DNA of 64,000 nucleotides from Manis javanica (taxonomy: Eukaryota; Chordata; Mammalia; Pholidota; Manidae). Positions 24,905 to 35,569 of the stretch are shown here, one piece after another; within the stretch, counting starts at the first letter, position 1, and each line of letters begins with the position of its first letter. The notes beneath the pieces are model-generated. The model was not told where the DNA came from, made no database searches, and worked only from the letters and a program-made list of their open reading frames with translations. The stretch lies in contig NC_133166.1 of the NCBI RefSeq assembly GCF_040802235.1, positions 114,280,991 to 114,344,990 of the forward strand. Reading direction: 5' to 3'. The translations under genes and the position numbers were made by a program.

Positions 24905-25630
24905 GTGACCCCATGTGTCTCTACTTCTGCCTTCAACTCCTCCCGTGATTTCTGTATCATGGTCCAGTTAGTACCCAGACTAATGTATCATGATGACTTA
25001 TCATTCGTGGCAGAATTAGAACCTAAACTAAAGTATAAAAGAGAGCCAGTCTCACTCACTCTAGCTGTATTACTAAGAGTAGGAGTCGCAGCCGGAGTAG
25101 GACCAGGGGCAGCTGCAATTATACAAGGAAACCAACATTACGAAGGACTAAGAATAGCTATCGATGAAGATTTGAGAACTATAGAACAGTCTATTTCTAA
25201 ACTTGAAAAGTCCCTAACCTCTCTCTCTGAAGTAGTGCTGCAAAATAGACGAGGGTTAGATTTACTATTTCTAAAAGAAAGTAGATTGTGTGCAGCTCAA
25301 AAAGAAGAATGTTGCTTCTATGCAGACCATACTGGAGTAGTAAGAGACTCAATGTCTAAACTGAGAGAAAGATTAGATCAGCGAAAGCGAGAACGAGAAG
25401 CTAACCAGAGCCTGTTTGAATCCTGGTTCTCTAGATCCCCATGGCTTACAACTCTAATATCCACCTTGACAGGACCCCTGCTTATTTTTATATTGCTCCT
25501 CACCTTAGGTCCCTGCATTTTAAATCGAGTAATAACCTTTATTAGAGAAAGAGTAAGTGCTGTGCAGGTGCTAATGCTGAGACAACAGTATCATACCCTC
25601 ACACATCAAGAAGAAACCAACATTCCATGA
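24905..25630 (+). pseudogene. env: Retroviral env 3' part: SU end plus complete TM, unit 1
   Basis: A 241-codon frame counted from GTG; the first ATG in it is at 24959, and the open frame reaches back to a TAG at 24719-24721. With codon 1 at 24905, the SU C-terminal Cys-rich end comes first and a K-x-K-R furin-type site lies at 43-46. A hydrophobic fusion peptide (47-73), heptad-rich region, immunosuppressive-type segment (about 112-128), CX6CC (C129, C136, C137) and a membrane helix (about 181-205) follow, with a YxxL motif near the C terminus. The receptor-binding part of SU is missing and there is no signal peptide, so it is a broken env. The unbroken TM frame fits a young insertion. Confidence 0.9.
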
Positions 25631-25641
25631 TTAGAATGTTC

Positions 25642-25659
25642 AGAAAAAGAAGTGGGGAA
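25642..25659 (+). other. Polypurine tract, unit 1
   Basis: An 18-base run, purine except for one T, directly before the 3' LTR; it primes plus-strand synthesis in retroviruses. Confidence 0.85.
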
Positions 25660-26182
25660 TGTAGGACCCCAACCTCCCTGAGAAATAAGTTAGCCTAAGA
25701 GTAGCCATCTTGAAGCCCAAAAAGCCATTCTGATATATGACTCAGAGGGAACAACTGAAACCAGGTAACTCCTCTGGAAAAACAAGTTAATCAATCATGA
25801 CTACTGGCAGCGCTAACCTTTCGGTTAGTTAAACATAAAAGCTGACCCTACCTTGCTACACCCCCAGGACGTGGCACCAACTCAGAAATCGTAGGTTTGA
25901 AAAATTACTGCCTTTGTAGTATTGTTATCTTGCTATGTAGTATTGTTATCTTGTTACTACAACATAATCTGTAACCATGGTAAATCTCTAGGGCTAAATG
26001 CCTCAGAAAATCCTATATAACCACTTAGTTGTAAGTACTCAGGGTCCTCGTTGAGACCTGCTGCGACAGGCTGACTTGGACCCCAACTAGTTGGCTTCCG
26101 AATAAATTCCTCTTGCTTGTTGCATCAAGAAACGTCTTTGGTGAGTGATTTGGGGCGGCGCCTTCCTCAGGGGAATCCAACA
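25660..26182 (+). repeat. 3' LTR of provirus, unit 1
   Basis: 523 bp, the same length as the 5' LTR. TATA is at 26014-26020 and AATAAA at 26101-26106. Confidence 0.95.
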
Positions 26183-26186
26183 CCTG

Positions 26187-27666
26187 GTCTGCTCCCAATT
26201 ATTTCTAATTCGACTTTTCTCCTCCATTTGTTGCTGGTTTGTAAGTCCTGTAATTTGCAGCCATCTGCACAGCAGTCCGGTACGTTGAAGGACCAAATTA
26301 ATGTCATTAGTCTCCACTAGTAAGATCGTTCTGAAGGAGACGCTGCTACAAGCCGCCCTGGGGGGCTTTCCCAAGCGCACCTCTCTGCGGGCGTGGGGCA
26401 GGGTTTCTCCCGGGATCAGTCCCAGCAGTAGAATTGCTGCAGGCAGGGGACACACAGGTGAACAGTGGGTGCACAGTGTGGGAATTCTCTCCACAAACCT
26501 GCGCTGGGCAGCACGTGGTGCCCTAGCCCCCACCTGGCCGCCCCAGGGCAGGCACCTCCCTCTGTGCCCCTGCCAGTCCTGGTGGTCAGCCACCCTTCCT
26601 CACCGCCCAGCTCCACCTGGCCTTCCCGGGGAGCCGCCCGCCTTCAGTCCCCTGTCCTTGGAGCCCAGGCAGCCTGGTATGTAACTGTTCTCCCAGAAAG
26701 AGTGCCCTCCCTTCCAGAAAGGATCTGTCTCTGTCCTGGGGCGGCAGGTCCCTCTGCGCTCTCAGAGCCGGTGGGCAGCGGGAGTGCAGCGGGGGAAGTA
26801 CAGCTGCCTGCAAGCCGGCTGTGCTCACTCTTGGGGTCACTTTCTCCTTGGGGTTCTTACTGGTGGAGGCACAGGGTGAGGGCAGATAGCATGTAAAGGG
26901 AGCAGCTGTCTGGGCAGAGCACAGTCCTTTACCTCAACATCTCTTCTGCTCAAAACCCGGAAACCATCCTCCTGCCCCCACTTACCTACAATTCCCAGGG
27001 TGAACCAGACCCCTGGGAGCTGTAGTTCCTACAAGAGGACAAGCGGTCAAGAGCAGGGCCTGCAGGGCAGCAGGGACGCAAGGCAGGGGACGATGCACGG
27101 AGCAGAGGGGCGCTGTGCACCGTTCCCAGGAGTGCCGGCACCTGCCGCGCTCTGGGCTCTCAGCCCTGCCCTCAGCTGCCACACTCCCTGCGTGTCTCAG
27201 ACATGCGAGTAGAGGCTGTGGCCAAACTTCCCCACGAGGCTCAGGCCAGCCAGGTCCCCTCTAGGGTTTCAGGCTCAGCAGTCACAGCCCCACGCGTTGA
27301 AAACAAGAGCCCAGGGCATTCCAGAGGAGCTGCGTGACAGCTGTTCAGCCGGGTCTAGAGCAGAGGTGGCATCCTCTGTGGCCCTGGATTGGGCACGGAC
27401 AGCAGATCCTGACCCTCTGACTGCCAAGTGTTGGGGGAAGCCACGTACCCTGTTGAAACCCCACATTCTCTTTCCTCAAGCACGGGTCTGGCTTCTCTGG
27501 CTTCCATTCTGCCGTAGGCCCCCAGAAAGACGGGGGTGGGGGGAGGGTTAGACAATTGACTCCAGGCGGCAGAAAGTCCCCAGGCCCCCAGGTGTGCGTG
27601 TGCAGCTCAGACATGACCCAGGGTGACTCACCAGGAGGTCTTGGCTCCTCTCTCAGTTATGTCGGG
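26187..27666. other. Unassigned stretch after the provirus, unit 1
   Basis: GC-rich with no gene recognised. It contains the inverted CTACAATTCCC motif pair, and the edge of the near-identical block falls near 27,420. Confidence 0.5.
26985..27027. promoter_or_regulatory. Inverted pair of ACTACAATTCCCAG-like motifs, unit 1
   Basis: CCTACAATTCCCAGG and, 14 bases on, CCTGGGAGCTGTAGTTCC form an imperfect inverted repeat. Each arm resembles the promoter motif bound by ZNF143/THAP11. Function not shown. Confidence 0.35.
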
Positions 27667-27770
27667 GTTGCCTGGTCCCTGCCTGCACTCATTAGCGGGC
27701 ACCTTGGGATTTCAGAGCAGAAACCTCTGGCTGGGTTTGCACCTATGGAGGGAAGTAGGCCGGGGGCTGG
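27667..27770 (+). repeat. Intron 9-like module upstream of the orphan exon, unit 1
   Basis: About 90% identical to the copy B intron 9 module and sits in the same place relative to the orphan exon as the module does relative to exon 10. This supports the orphan being a duplicated intron 9-exon 10 fragment. Confidence 0.7.
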
Positions 27771-27896
27771 TTCAGATGCAGGCACATCCCCACAAGTTCC
27801 TGGGAGTTCTGTTTTGGGGGCCGCCTGCCATAGTTGTGATCTGAGGAAAACACTTCAGCCCTTCCTCGCACAGACATATGGATGTTACTGTTGCAG

Positions 27897-27994
27897 TTAA
27901 CGAGAAATCGAAGGTTATCGGAAAAGGCTTCCAAGATGTAGACAACAGGGAGGAAGTTATTTGTCAATTCAGATTTGGTAACGAGAAATTCCCA
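27897..27994 (+). pseudogene. Orphan ANTXRL exon-10-like sequence, unit 1
   Basis: A 98-bp open segment between TACTGTTGCAG and GTAAGT, about 1.2 kb upstream of copy B exon 1. In the exon 10 frame it reads SKVIGKGFQDV and EEVICQFRFGN, so it is an ANTXR Ig-domain exon. Against exon 10 it shows 34 mismatches in 93 aligned bases, one extra codon and a two-base-later donor, so its exit phase (0) differs from that of exon 10 (1). The flanking intron is also related to intron 9 and intron 10. No exon 9 or 11 partner was found nearby. It is probably a relic of an older gene copy; use as a real exon is not excluded. Confidence 0.65.
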
Positions 27995-28198
27995 GTAAGT
28001 AGGCCCTCCTTTCCTCCAGTGACAACCGTCCCGCATCGGGCTGCCTCCCCACAGTGAGCCCAGCCTGGACACCTGCCAGTGACACCCAGGAACTAATCCG
28101 TCCCCAGCACCACCGGGCACCAGGGAGTAGCCTTCACTGCAGCCGACGCTGGGATTGGGGCAGGGTGGCCCTCAGAGCTGCGTCCCCCTCTGTGCGCC

Positions 28199-28290
28199 CC
28201 TGCCTGCACCCAGTAGGGGGCACCTGGGCATTTCAGATCAGAAACCCGTGGCTGGTTTTGCCCCGAAGGAGGGAAGCAGGGCGGGTGCCT
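28199..28290 (+). repeat. Third copy of the intron 9 module, unit 1
   Basis: Contains TTTCAGATCAGAAACCCGTG and is recognisably the same module. It lies downstream of the orphan exon with no exon of its own visible. It suggests repeated local duplication. Confidence 0.6.
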
Positions 28291-28934
28291 GATGTTCACT
28301 GGTGGGAGTGGTCCAGACAGCAGATTCAAATCCCTCCAAATGTATCTACATATGTAACTTTGTTTTGCTAAAATACTAAGAGAGGTTTAGGAGAGTGGAG
28401 AATGTATGATATGATTCCAGAATTTACATGAAAGAGCAAGTGGGTTTTCCATGGAGGAAAGTCAACCCGTGCCCGCTCAGACATCTCTGAATTTCTAATC
28501 CACAGAACCTGTGCGCATATGAAATTTTTCTGCTTTATGTCCCTAGGTCTGCGATGGTTCAATACACAGAGCAGATAACTGGAATGTCCCGCATTCACAA
28601 AGGACACTGGCCTGCTTTCACAGCCTTCTTCTAGATCCTTCTATCCCTTGGGTGACTTCAGTGTCCCCACAAATAAACTTAGAGCATTCTTCTCTCCACC
28701 TCCCCACACTCAGTGATGTCTGTGTGGAGGCGCCCTCAGCTGCCCTCTGTCAGTTTACCAAAGGGCCGGGTTTCCTTGAAATTGTAGACTCCCTGGGAGG
28801 GTTTGGGATAAGGGACAAATGGAGACCTCATCTTACTGCCCCTTCAAACTCCTGCCTGGGGATGCCCACAGGGAGAGCACCGGGCAGAGCTGCAGTTCAC
28901 AAGGTCACCAGGGCAACCTGTTGTCCATCATAAT
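28291..28934. other. Upstream flank of ANTXRL copy B
   Basis: No gene or repeat recognised between the third intron 9 module and the putative promoter. The right end of the window (63,731-64,000) is the matching flank of a copy C gene. Confidence 0.5.
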
Positions 28935-29211
28935 GGACCTACGTCAGCAGGGCGGGGTGAAGGTGCATAAGTAGCGGGGCCATCACCCCACAGCCCACCA
29001 CTTGCTACTTGGACCCACAGGGCAGGTATCAGGTGGCTGCTGGCAGGTGCAAGGTATACTGATCAGAGCGTGAGTAGCGCTGAGGTCGGGAGTGCCGAGG
29101 ACCCTGAGCACGCGAGGAAGCAGAGGAGGTGTTGGCCTGAGGTGGCCTGCAGTTTACGGGGCCCGCCTGGGCCCCCAGGGACTGGGCCGAGGCAAGAACA
29201 GCGGCCCCAGG
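28935..29211 (+). promoter_or_regulatory. ANTXRL: Putative ANTXRL copy B core promoter and 5' UTR
   Basis: About 270 bp upstream of the start codon are a CRE-like TACGTCA (28940-28946), a GC box GGCGGGG (28951-28957) and a TATA-like GCATAAGTA (28965-28973), all in promoter order. That would place transcription start near 28,995 and leave a 5' UTR of roughly 215 bp. CRE plus TATA spacing of this kind is common in germ-cell genes controlled by CREM; that link is inference. A 5' non-coding exon farther upstream cannot be excluded. Confidence 0.45.
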
Positions 29212-29396
29212 ATGCGGGGCCCCATGCTGGTGGTCTTCCTGCTGCTGCTGCCGCCATCTCCGCTCCCGACCACCAGGAGCACCCTCCGCTACCCCACCCA
29301 GGACCAAGGTCACGACCCCAGCTCCAGGCTCCAGGAGAGCCCAGCAGATGGGGAATCCTGCTGGAGCACTTACGACGTGTACTTCGTCCTAGACTC
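29212..29396 (+). CDS. ANTXRL: ANTXRL copy B exon 1: signal peptide and start of vWA
   Basis: The ATG is chosen because it opens a strong signal peptide ([15 protein letters not shown]). The exon continues through a low-complexity linker to C50 and the first vWA strand (YDVYFVLD). The donor is GACTC|GTGAGT. It ends in phase 2, inside the Ser codon that follows D61. Confidence 0.88.
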
Positions 29397-30497
29397 GTGA
29401 GTGGCCCACCTGCTCTAGTCGCTGCCATAGAACAGTGCTGTCCCTGGGGTCAGTAGGGGGCCCCAGGCTCTGAGAGAGGGAAGCAGGGACTGTCCGGTCA
29501 CATTCAAGGAACAGACTCTCTGCGGACTCCCTGGGGCAGAAAGAATGCCCCAGGCATTTGTTCCCTGGGACTTTCCTCTTGAAAAGGATTGAAGGCCACC
29601 ATGTGGTTTCTAGAGGACTCAGTCCCTCCAACCACATGGCCCAGATCTGTGGCCTGCATGCCCCTTAATCAGCAGGCGGGGAAATTGCTGTGCTGGGATT
29701 GGGGTTCCTGGGGTTCCTGCGTCTCTGTGTCTCCTGCTGCTTTGGGGTTCCATGTGTGCGTGATCTTTCTGTCCCTCTCTGTATAAAAGGTGGTGGTCAC
29801 TTCAGTCTCCACTCTTCTTCAGGGTGAAAGACTCTGTGTGTAAGTGTAGATCTGGTGGAGAAGGTGACTTCAGGCTCTCTCTACTCCACCATTTACCCAG
29901 AATCCTGTTTCACTGGCTCTTGTTACCATTTTTGGCTTAAAGCCTATTTTATCTGATTTAACTATGGCTGATTTCTTCTGATTTCCGCTTGCATAGAATT
30001 TCTTCTATCACTTCACTTTTAACCGACATATATCTTTAGAACTGAATGAGTCTTTTGTAAGCAGCAAATATTTGGGTTTTATTATGTGCTCAGCCACCCG
30101 GTGCCACACACATTTAGAGTGATGCTTGGTGTGTAAGGCCTGGCTGTATCATCTTATTGTTTGCTTTCTGCTCCTCTTATATTTTCTTGTTTCTTTTTCC
30201 CTCGGTTTCTGCCTACCTTTGTAGATTGTTTTCCATGGAAGTATAGTGTTTCCAGTTTAAGCCTCTGTTTGGTCAGTGTTTCTTTGTGGAAACTAAGGCT
30301 TAGAGCTTCCAAGTCTGTCTTTTTCACACATCATGCCACTAGTTTGTCTGTAATTTCATTTTTAAATTTATCAAGGAAATGCTTGAACATAAATTTAAGA
30401 TAGAACACATTAGAAATGCGCGCACACACACACACACGCACGCACACACACGCACATGCACACACACACACACGCACGCACACACACGCACGCACAC

Positions 30498-30529
<32 letters not shown>

Positions 30530-33500
30530 CTTGAGGCTCTTGCCCACACCACCCCCTTCTGATCCTCCTCTTCAGAGACAGCCATTTGCAAGTATTCCAG
30601 ATTTTATTTTTTTGACATTGTGACCATGTATCTAATAACGTGTTTATACACTACAGCATGTTTATACTTTATGCTGTTTCTTGCTGCTTGAGGTTACATA
30701 TTCTCTGTGATCTCCTTACTGGGGAAGAAGAGAATTTAGCTTTGTTACATCTCAGCTCCCTTATATGATTCTGCTCTGTACTTCCACTCTCCCAGAAGAG
30801 TTATATCACCAGGATGTTTTGGCCTCGAGGTTTAATTGTGGAGCTGCCTATTGATGCCCGTGTCTCCATTCTCATTTAGGAGGGGGGCGCTGAATCGTGG
30901 CTGGAGCCCTGAGTGCCAGAAGCCCACGCGTCTGCCCTGTTCCCTACTGCCTCCTTGCTGGGGAACGTAGGGCCCTGTGGCTGCCTGTGAGCTCTCACAT
31001 TCTTGTGTTATAGAATCTGGAGGCTTTACCGACCAATGCATCCCTCCTCATTTCCTAACATTCCCAGGTAGCAGGATCAACCACCCGTGTTTGCCACCAA
31101 AGCCCCTCATCCGAGAAGTCCCCTGTCCCCTCCCACGAAGGGCAGATTGGTCAGTGGCTGCCACTCACATTGAATGAAGTCACCACGAGGGTAACCCAGT
31201 GATTTCTCTCCCGGTGCTGTGGTGGCTTCAGCTATTTCAGGAGCTGGGGGCCCTCACGGAGGAGCCTGCTAAGGGCCTGTGGAAGGCAGGGAAGGCAGCA
31301 ACTCTGCTCACATGATACATGCACCTCCGTCTCTGACTCACGTCTTCTTCTTTTTCAGATCACGCAGTGTAGTCAACTGGATGTACATACAGAGCATTCT
31401 GAAGGATTTGGTGAACAGATTTAAAAAGTACGGCTTTTCAGCTCTGTGTTGCAGGGCGTTTTCCTCTCTGAGTGCCTTGCTGTTTAGATGCAGTGGACCC
31501 GGGCCTGCCTCAGGTCGCAAAGCTCAGGGCAGTGTTCTGAACAGGAGAGAAGGACAGATCACACTTGTTTCCTAAGATCTCTGCAGCCCTGCGTGGCTCC
31601 TTCCTGGGGGTCTGTCCTTGTTTTCAGGGGCACATCTTCCCTGGAGGCCCTCACAGATTAGGAAATATGAATGGCTGAGGAGGGAGCATAATTTCTTTGA
31701 GGCGAGGGGGAGGGAGGTGGGGAAGATCGTCCAGGGAGGAGGAGAAGGGAAAGGACCAAGAATCTGTCAGGAGGGGAGAGGGGCGGCCAGCGAGGGAGGC
31801 CCTCGTGAAGAGCAGGTAGCTGCCTGTCTCCTGTGCACGCAGCAGCCCTGTGCGCGTGTGTGTGAGTGAGAGAGAGAGAGAGGCAGAGAGGGAAACAGAC
31901 TTCCGGGCTTTGGGTCCGCAGGGCGCTCTGCCGCACTCTGACAGGAGGGCTGCGCGCCTGCCGGGCCTCATGATCCTTCACTAAAGTGATGAGAACTTGT
32001 GGAGTCCAGGAAATGGGCTCCACACTAAGAGACAGAACGGAGAGCAGGGAACTTGGGGGGCGCCCCCTGCCTGTTGCACATCAGCATCACTTTCACCCTG
32101 TGTGTATAGTTGCTCACAAGTCCATGTTTCCTCCCAAGCCCTGAACAGCGCATGTCATTCATTACATACTCGACGCAAGGCCACGTCAATATGCAGCTGA
32201 CCTCGGACAGGTAAGTGTTTCATTGATCCCCTAGAGCAGACCCAGCGATCAGGCCACAGGGAGGGCCAGGGAGCAGAGGGGGCCCCTGAGCCACACCGAG
32301 GAGCGCACGGGTGTGAAGGCACGGTGTCCTGGGCCCTCCCCTCTCTGCCCACCCTGACCTTCAGCCCTGGCCACGGGGGCCCCGCTGCCCCCTGTGCACT
32401 GGCCCTGGCCGGACCCTGTGCTGGTAGGCAGACTCTTCCCCTCCGAGCCCAGCCCTCCGTGCTCTACCCTTTCCCTAGAGCAGGCCGACTGCGAAGATTC
32501 CCAGATCAGGTGGAGCAGATGTGGGGGCCTCTAGGGACACAGCCTGGCACCTGCGGTTGTGTGTCACTTTCTGCCCCGGGCCACTGGGGAAGAGGGGACA
32601 GTCAGAACCAGGGACGAAGGGATGGTATCACCCAAGTGTGGGTGCTGCAGTGGAGGGGAGCGTGTTCCCCCCGAGTCTGGTGAGGGGAGCCCAGGAGTGG
32701 GTCCTGAACACCAGGCTGGGGCAGGGTGCTGGAGGAAGGCCCCGTGGGCCTGCATCCCAGGAGGGTCTAGGCGGGAGGCGGGAGGGGATGGAGCTTCTGA
32801 GTAGCAGGGAGGTTCAGATTCTCATGGAGGAAAATGGCTGGGAGTGGGAGGAGCAGCAGACGGCCCGAGGACCCTGCACTGGAGGGGCCCAGGGCCCGTG
32901 GACAGGAGGGGCCACGGTGACCTTCCCAAGCTCTGCCTTAAGGGTGGGAGAACAGTGTGCCCTCACCAGGGCCCCCGGGGGGCGGTCGTGCTGCCAGTCA
33001 CACTGTGATGGAATCACACTTGGCATCTCCCCATACTCACCGGGGGCAGTCAGGGTGTATCCCGGGGTGAGGTCCCCAGTTCTGCACGGCTTAGACAGAG
33101 CTGAGCGCAGAGAGCCCAGGCCACACCTATGGGGCTAGACAGACGCGTGCCCTCCCCACCCCACTCACCGGATACGGGACTGGGACGGTGGGAACCAGGC
33201 CAGCCAATGCCAAAGGCACGGGGCAGAGGGCCGGGCCAGGGCTGCTTGACGTGGCCCTCACCCGTCCCGGCAGGGCTGCTCGTGCAGACGGACAAGGGCA
33301 GCCTGGGGCCGCTTGTAAGAGGCAACCCCTCATTCCATCTCCCACCTGCTCTGATTTTTTTTTTTCAGAAATAAAATAAACACTGGTCTTGTCGATCTGT
33401 TGAATGTCATACCTTCAGGAGCCATAAATATGCAGCACGGATTGAAAAGGGTACGGAATCTAGATTTCTGGGATGTGCCTCTGCTTTATGAGGTTGGCAG

Positions 33501-35535
33501 AGGGTCATCACTGGGTCGTCTCACTGTCCCCCCCCAACATCTTCCTTCCTTTTGCTGCAGGCGAATGAGCAGATGGAAAGAACACGTGCTGCAGGTAAGG
33601 GAGCTGCTTCCTCCTTCCTGGCGGTGGAGTCCCGGGAAAGAGCCAGGCCTGGGCCTTCCTGAGGCCGGGGCGGCCCTGCCCAGGCCGCGTCCTGGCGCTG
33701 ACGCCGGGACCAGCTGCTTGCCCTCTCTGAGCGGCAGCCTCCCGCTCTGAGGGGTGGGGCTGAAAGCCACCCCGTGATGTTCCGCAGCACAGCCAGGGGT
33801 CACGCGGACGACGCCATGGTTCCTAGGAAGTGGGGGGCGCTGGCCCTGGAGCCGGGCTGCATGAAGGAGAGAGGGGGAGACCCAGAGGGTCCTGGAGCGG
33901 CGGGGCCTCAGGGTGAGGAGGGAGCCCGCGCTTCCCCCTGCTGAGCAGGCGCTCCGCCCTGACTCCTTCTCCCTCCAGCTCCCGCCCTTGGGCTGAGGCT
34001 CCTGCTCTGGGTCTCCCGCAGTGTGAGCGACTGTGCCTGTCCCAGAAGCATCCTCACCTTGGCTGTAGGGTCTAGGGAAGCTGTGTGGCCCCGGGAGAGG
34101 CACTGAGCCTGGGAGGGGGTCTACTGCTCACCTGCCTCTTACTCGAGCCCTGAGCCTGGGTGTGCAGGTGCCCGCGGGAGAGCTGTGGGTGAGGCCCAGA
34201 GCTGGAACGGGCCTGCGTGGCCGGGCGGGAGTCGCGCACAGTAGGGGTGCCCCCTCCTGTTTTTGCTCTCCTGGAAGGCTGGTGCTTGTCCTGTGAAATT
34301 GCTGGCGTTGCCTTTCAGGGCTAAGGTTGTGCCATCTGGGAGAAGTGACAGTTCTGTAGGAGGAACCCTAAGCTGGGCTCAGTCTCCTCATCTGCAAAGT
34401 GGGTCCTGGGCTGGAGGCCCTCCTTGTTGCATGATAAGCTGCAAAGCCTTCCAGGCATGTGGGTGGCAGGTGCTCAGGTCGGGGTGGCCTCTCCCCAGGA
34501 GGGTGAGGTGTGGGGAGCAGTGCACGGGTCCTGGAAGCCGGTGGCCGTTGCTCTCATTGACCCAGTCACGCCCTGCCTCTCCCGCAGGAGAGAGGGTCCC
34601 CAGCCTCATCATCGCGCTGACAGGTGGACCACTCCTACCAGAATCCTTTGCGGAGACAAAAGTTGAAGTGAGTTAAGCCCATTGTTACCAGACTTTGTGT
34701 CCACATATTTGGACCAAATTTATTATACCCAACACTTCCTCTTTCTCAGGCTGAAAAATCCAGGCAGTTGGGGGCAACTCTGTATTTCGTGGGTGTGCAA
34801 GATTCCCAGAAATACCAGGTAATTCTGAGGAGGGACTGAGGGGTCCCTTGGGAGCCTCGCTGGGGAAAGGTTCAAAGACGGTGCTCTCAGGGTCGCCCAG
34901 ACGATGGGCCTCCACCCACCAGGAGGTCCCTGGGGAGTACGGGGGGGCCTGTCCGCTTAGGCTGGGCCCAGGGAGTTGAAAGATGTGCAAGGTGGCCGTT
35001 CAGAATGAGTAGCAAGTGTTGTGTAAGACCTACACAGCAGAGGTGAGGGTGGAAGTGTTTTCCCTCCCCTGAGCGTGGGCTGCTGGAGGTGCCAGGGTGT
35101 AGCCCTCCGTGTCTGTGTCCTGGGATGGGGACCTCTGGGTCATCACCCCTGGCTGTGGGCCCAGGCTGTCTCCTCTCCCTTTTAGCTCCTGGAAATTGCT
35201 GGCAAAGCGGATCATGTGTTTGCAACGGACACTGGATACAGCGGACTGGAAGACATCATTGACCCCGTGAGTGAGGGGGCATGGAGGGGGCTGCACGCCG
35301 CGCCCCCGCCGTCCACGCCCGTGACCCTGCCACTCCTCTCTCTCTCTATTGCAGCTCATAGCCAGGTCTTGTGTAGAGATTACGTCTGTGGACTTCTCCT
35401 CTCTGTGCACTAGAGGTAATAACTGGGGTCGCTGTTGTAAACGCAGGAGTGTGTGTGTGTGTGTTTTGTGAATGTGCCATGTGTGTGGTGGGAGTGTTGT
35501 ATGTGGTTCCAGTCTGTGTGGTGTGTATGAGCGCA

Positions 35536-35569
<34 letters not shown>

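Larger units (their letters stand above)
21165..26182 (+). mobile_element. Young defective gammaretroviral provirus, unit 1
   Basis: 5,018 bp with two 523-bp LTRs that differ at one base, flanked by the 4-bp target duplication CCTG (21161-21164 and 26183-26186). The order is 5' LTR, tRNA-Pro primer site, leader with a GTAAGA donor (21755), an eight-codon gag start followed by a stop, about 2.5 kb of AT-rich sequence without recognisable gag, pro or pol, an open env 3' part, a polypurine tract and the 3' LTR. Class I (gamma) is supported by the primer site, the 4-bp duplication, the gag start and the TM motifs. It makes no replication proteins, so any movement needed help in trans. Confidence 0.95.
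1..28560 (+). repeat. Tandem segmental duplication, unit 1 (visible part)
   Basis: This segment recurs in the same orientation at 35428-64000. The offset is 35,427 at the left edge, 35,436 after a TG-repeat length change and a 3-bp indel in intron 9, and 35,440 after a 4-bp indel near 11,775. The unit holds ANTXRL exons 10-15, CpG islands, a provirus and an orphan exon-10-like sequence. Divergence from unit 2 is about 5% before position ~760, very low from ~760 to ~27,420 (five substitutions and one indel seen), and about 1.5% from there to 28,560. The left end of the true unit is outside the window. Confidence 0.97.
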
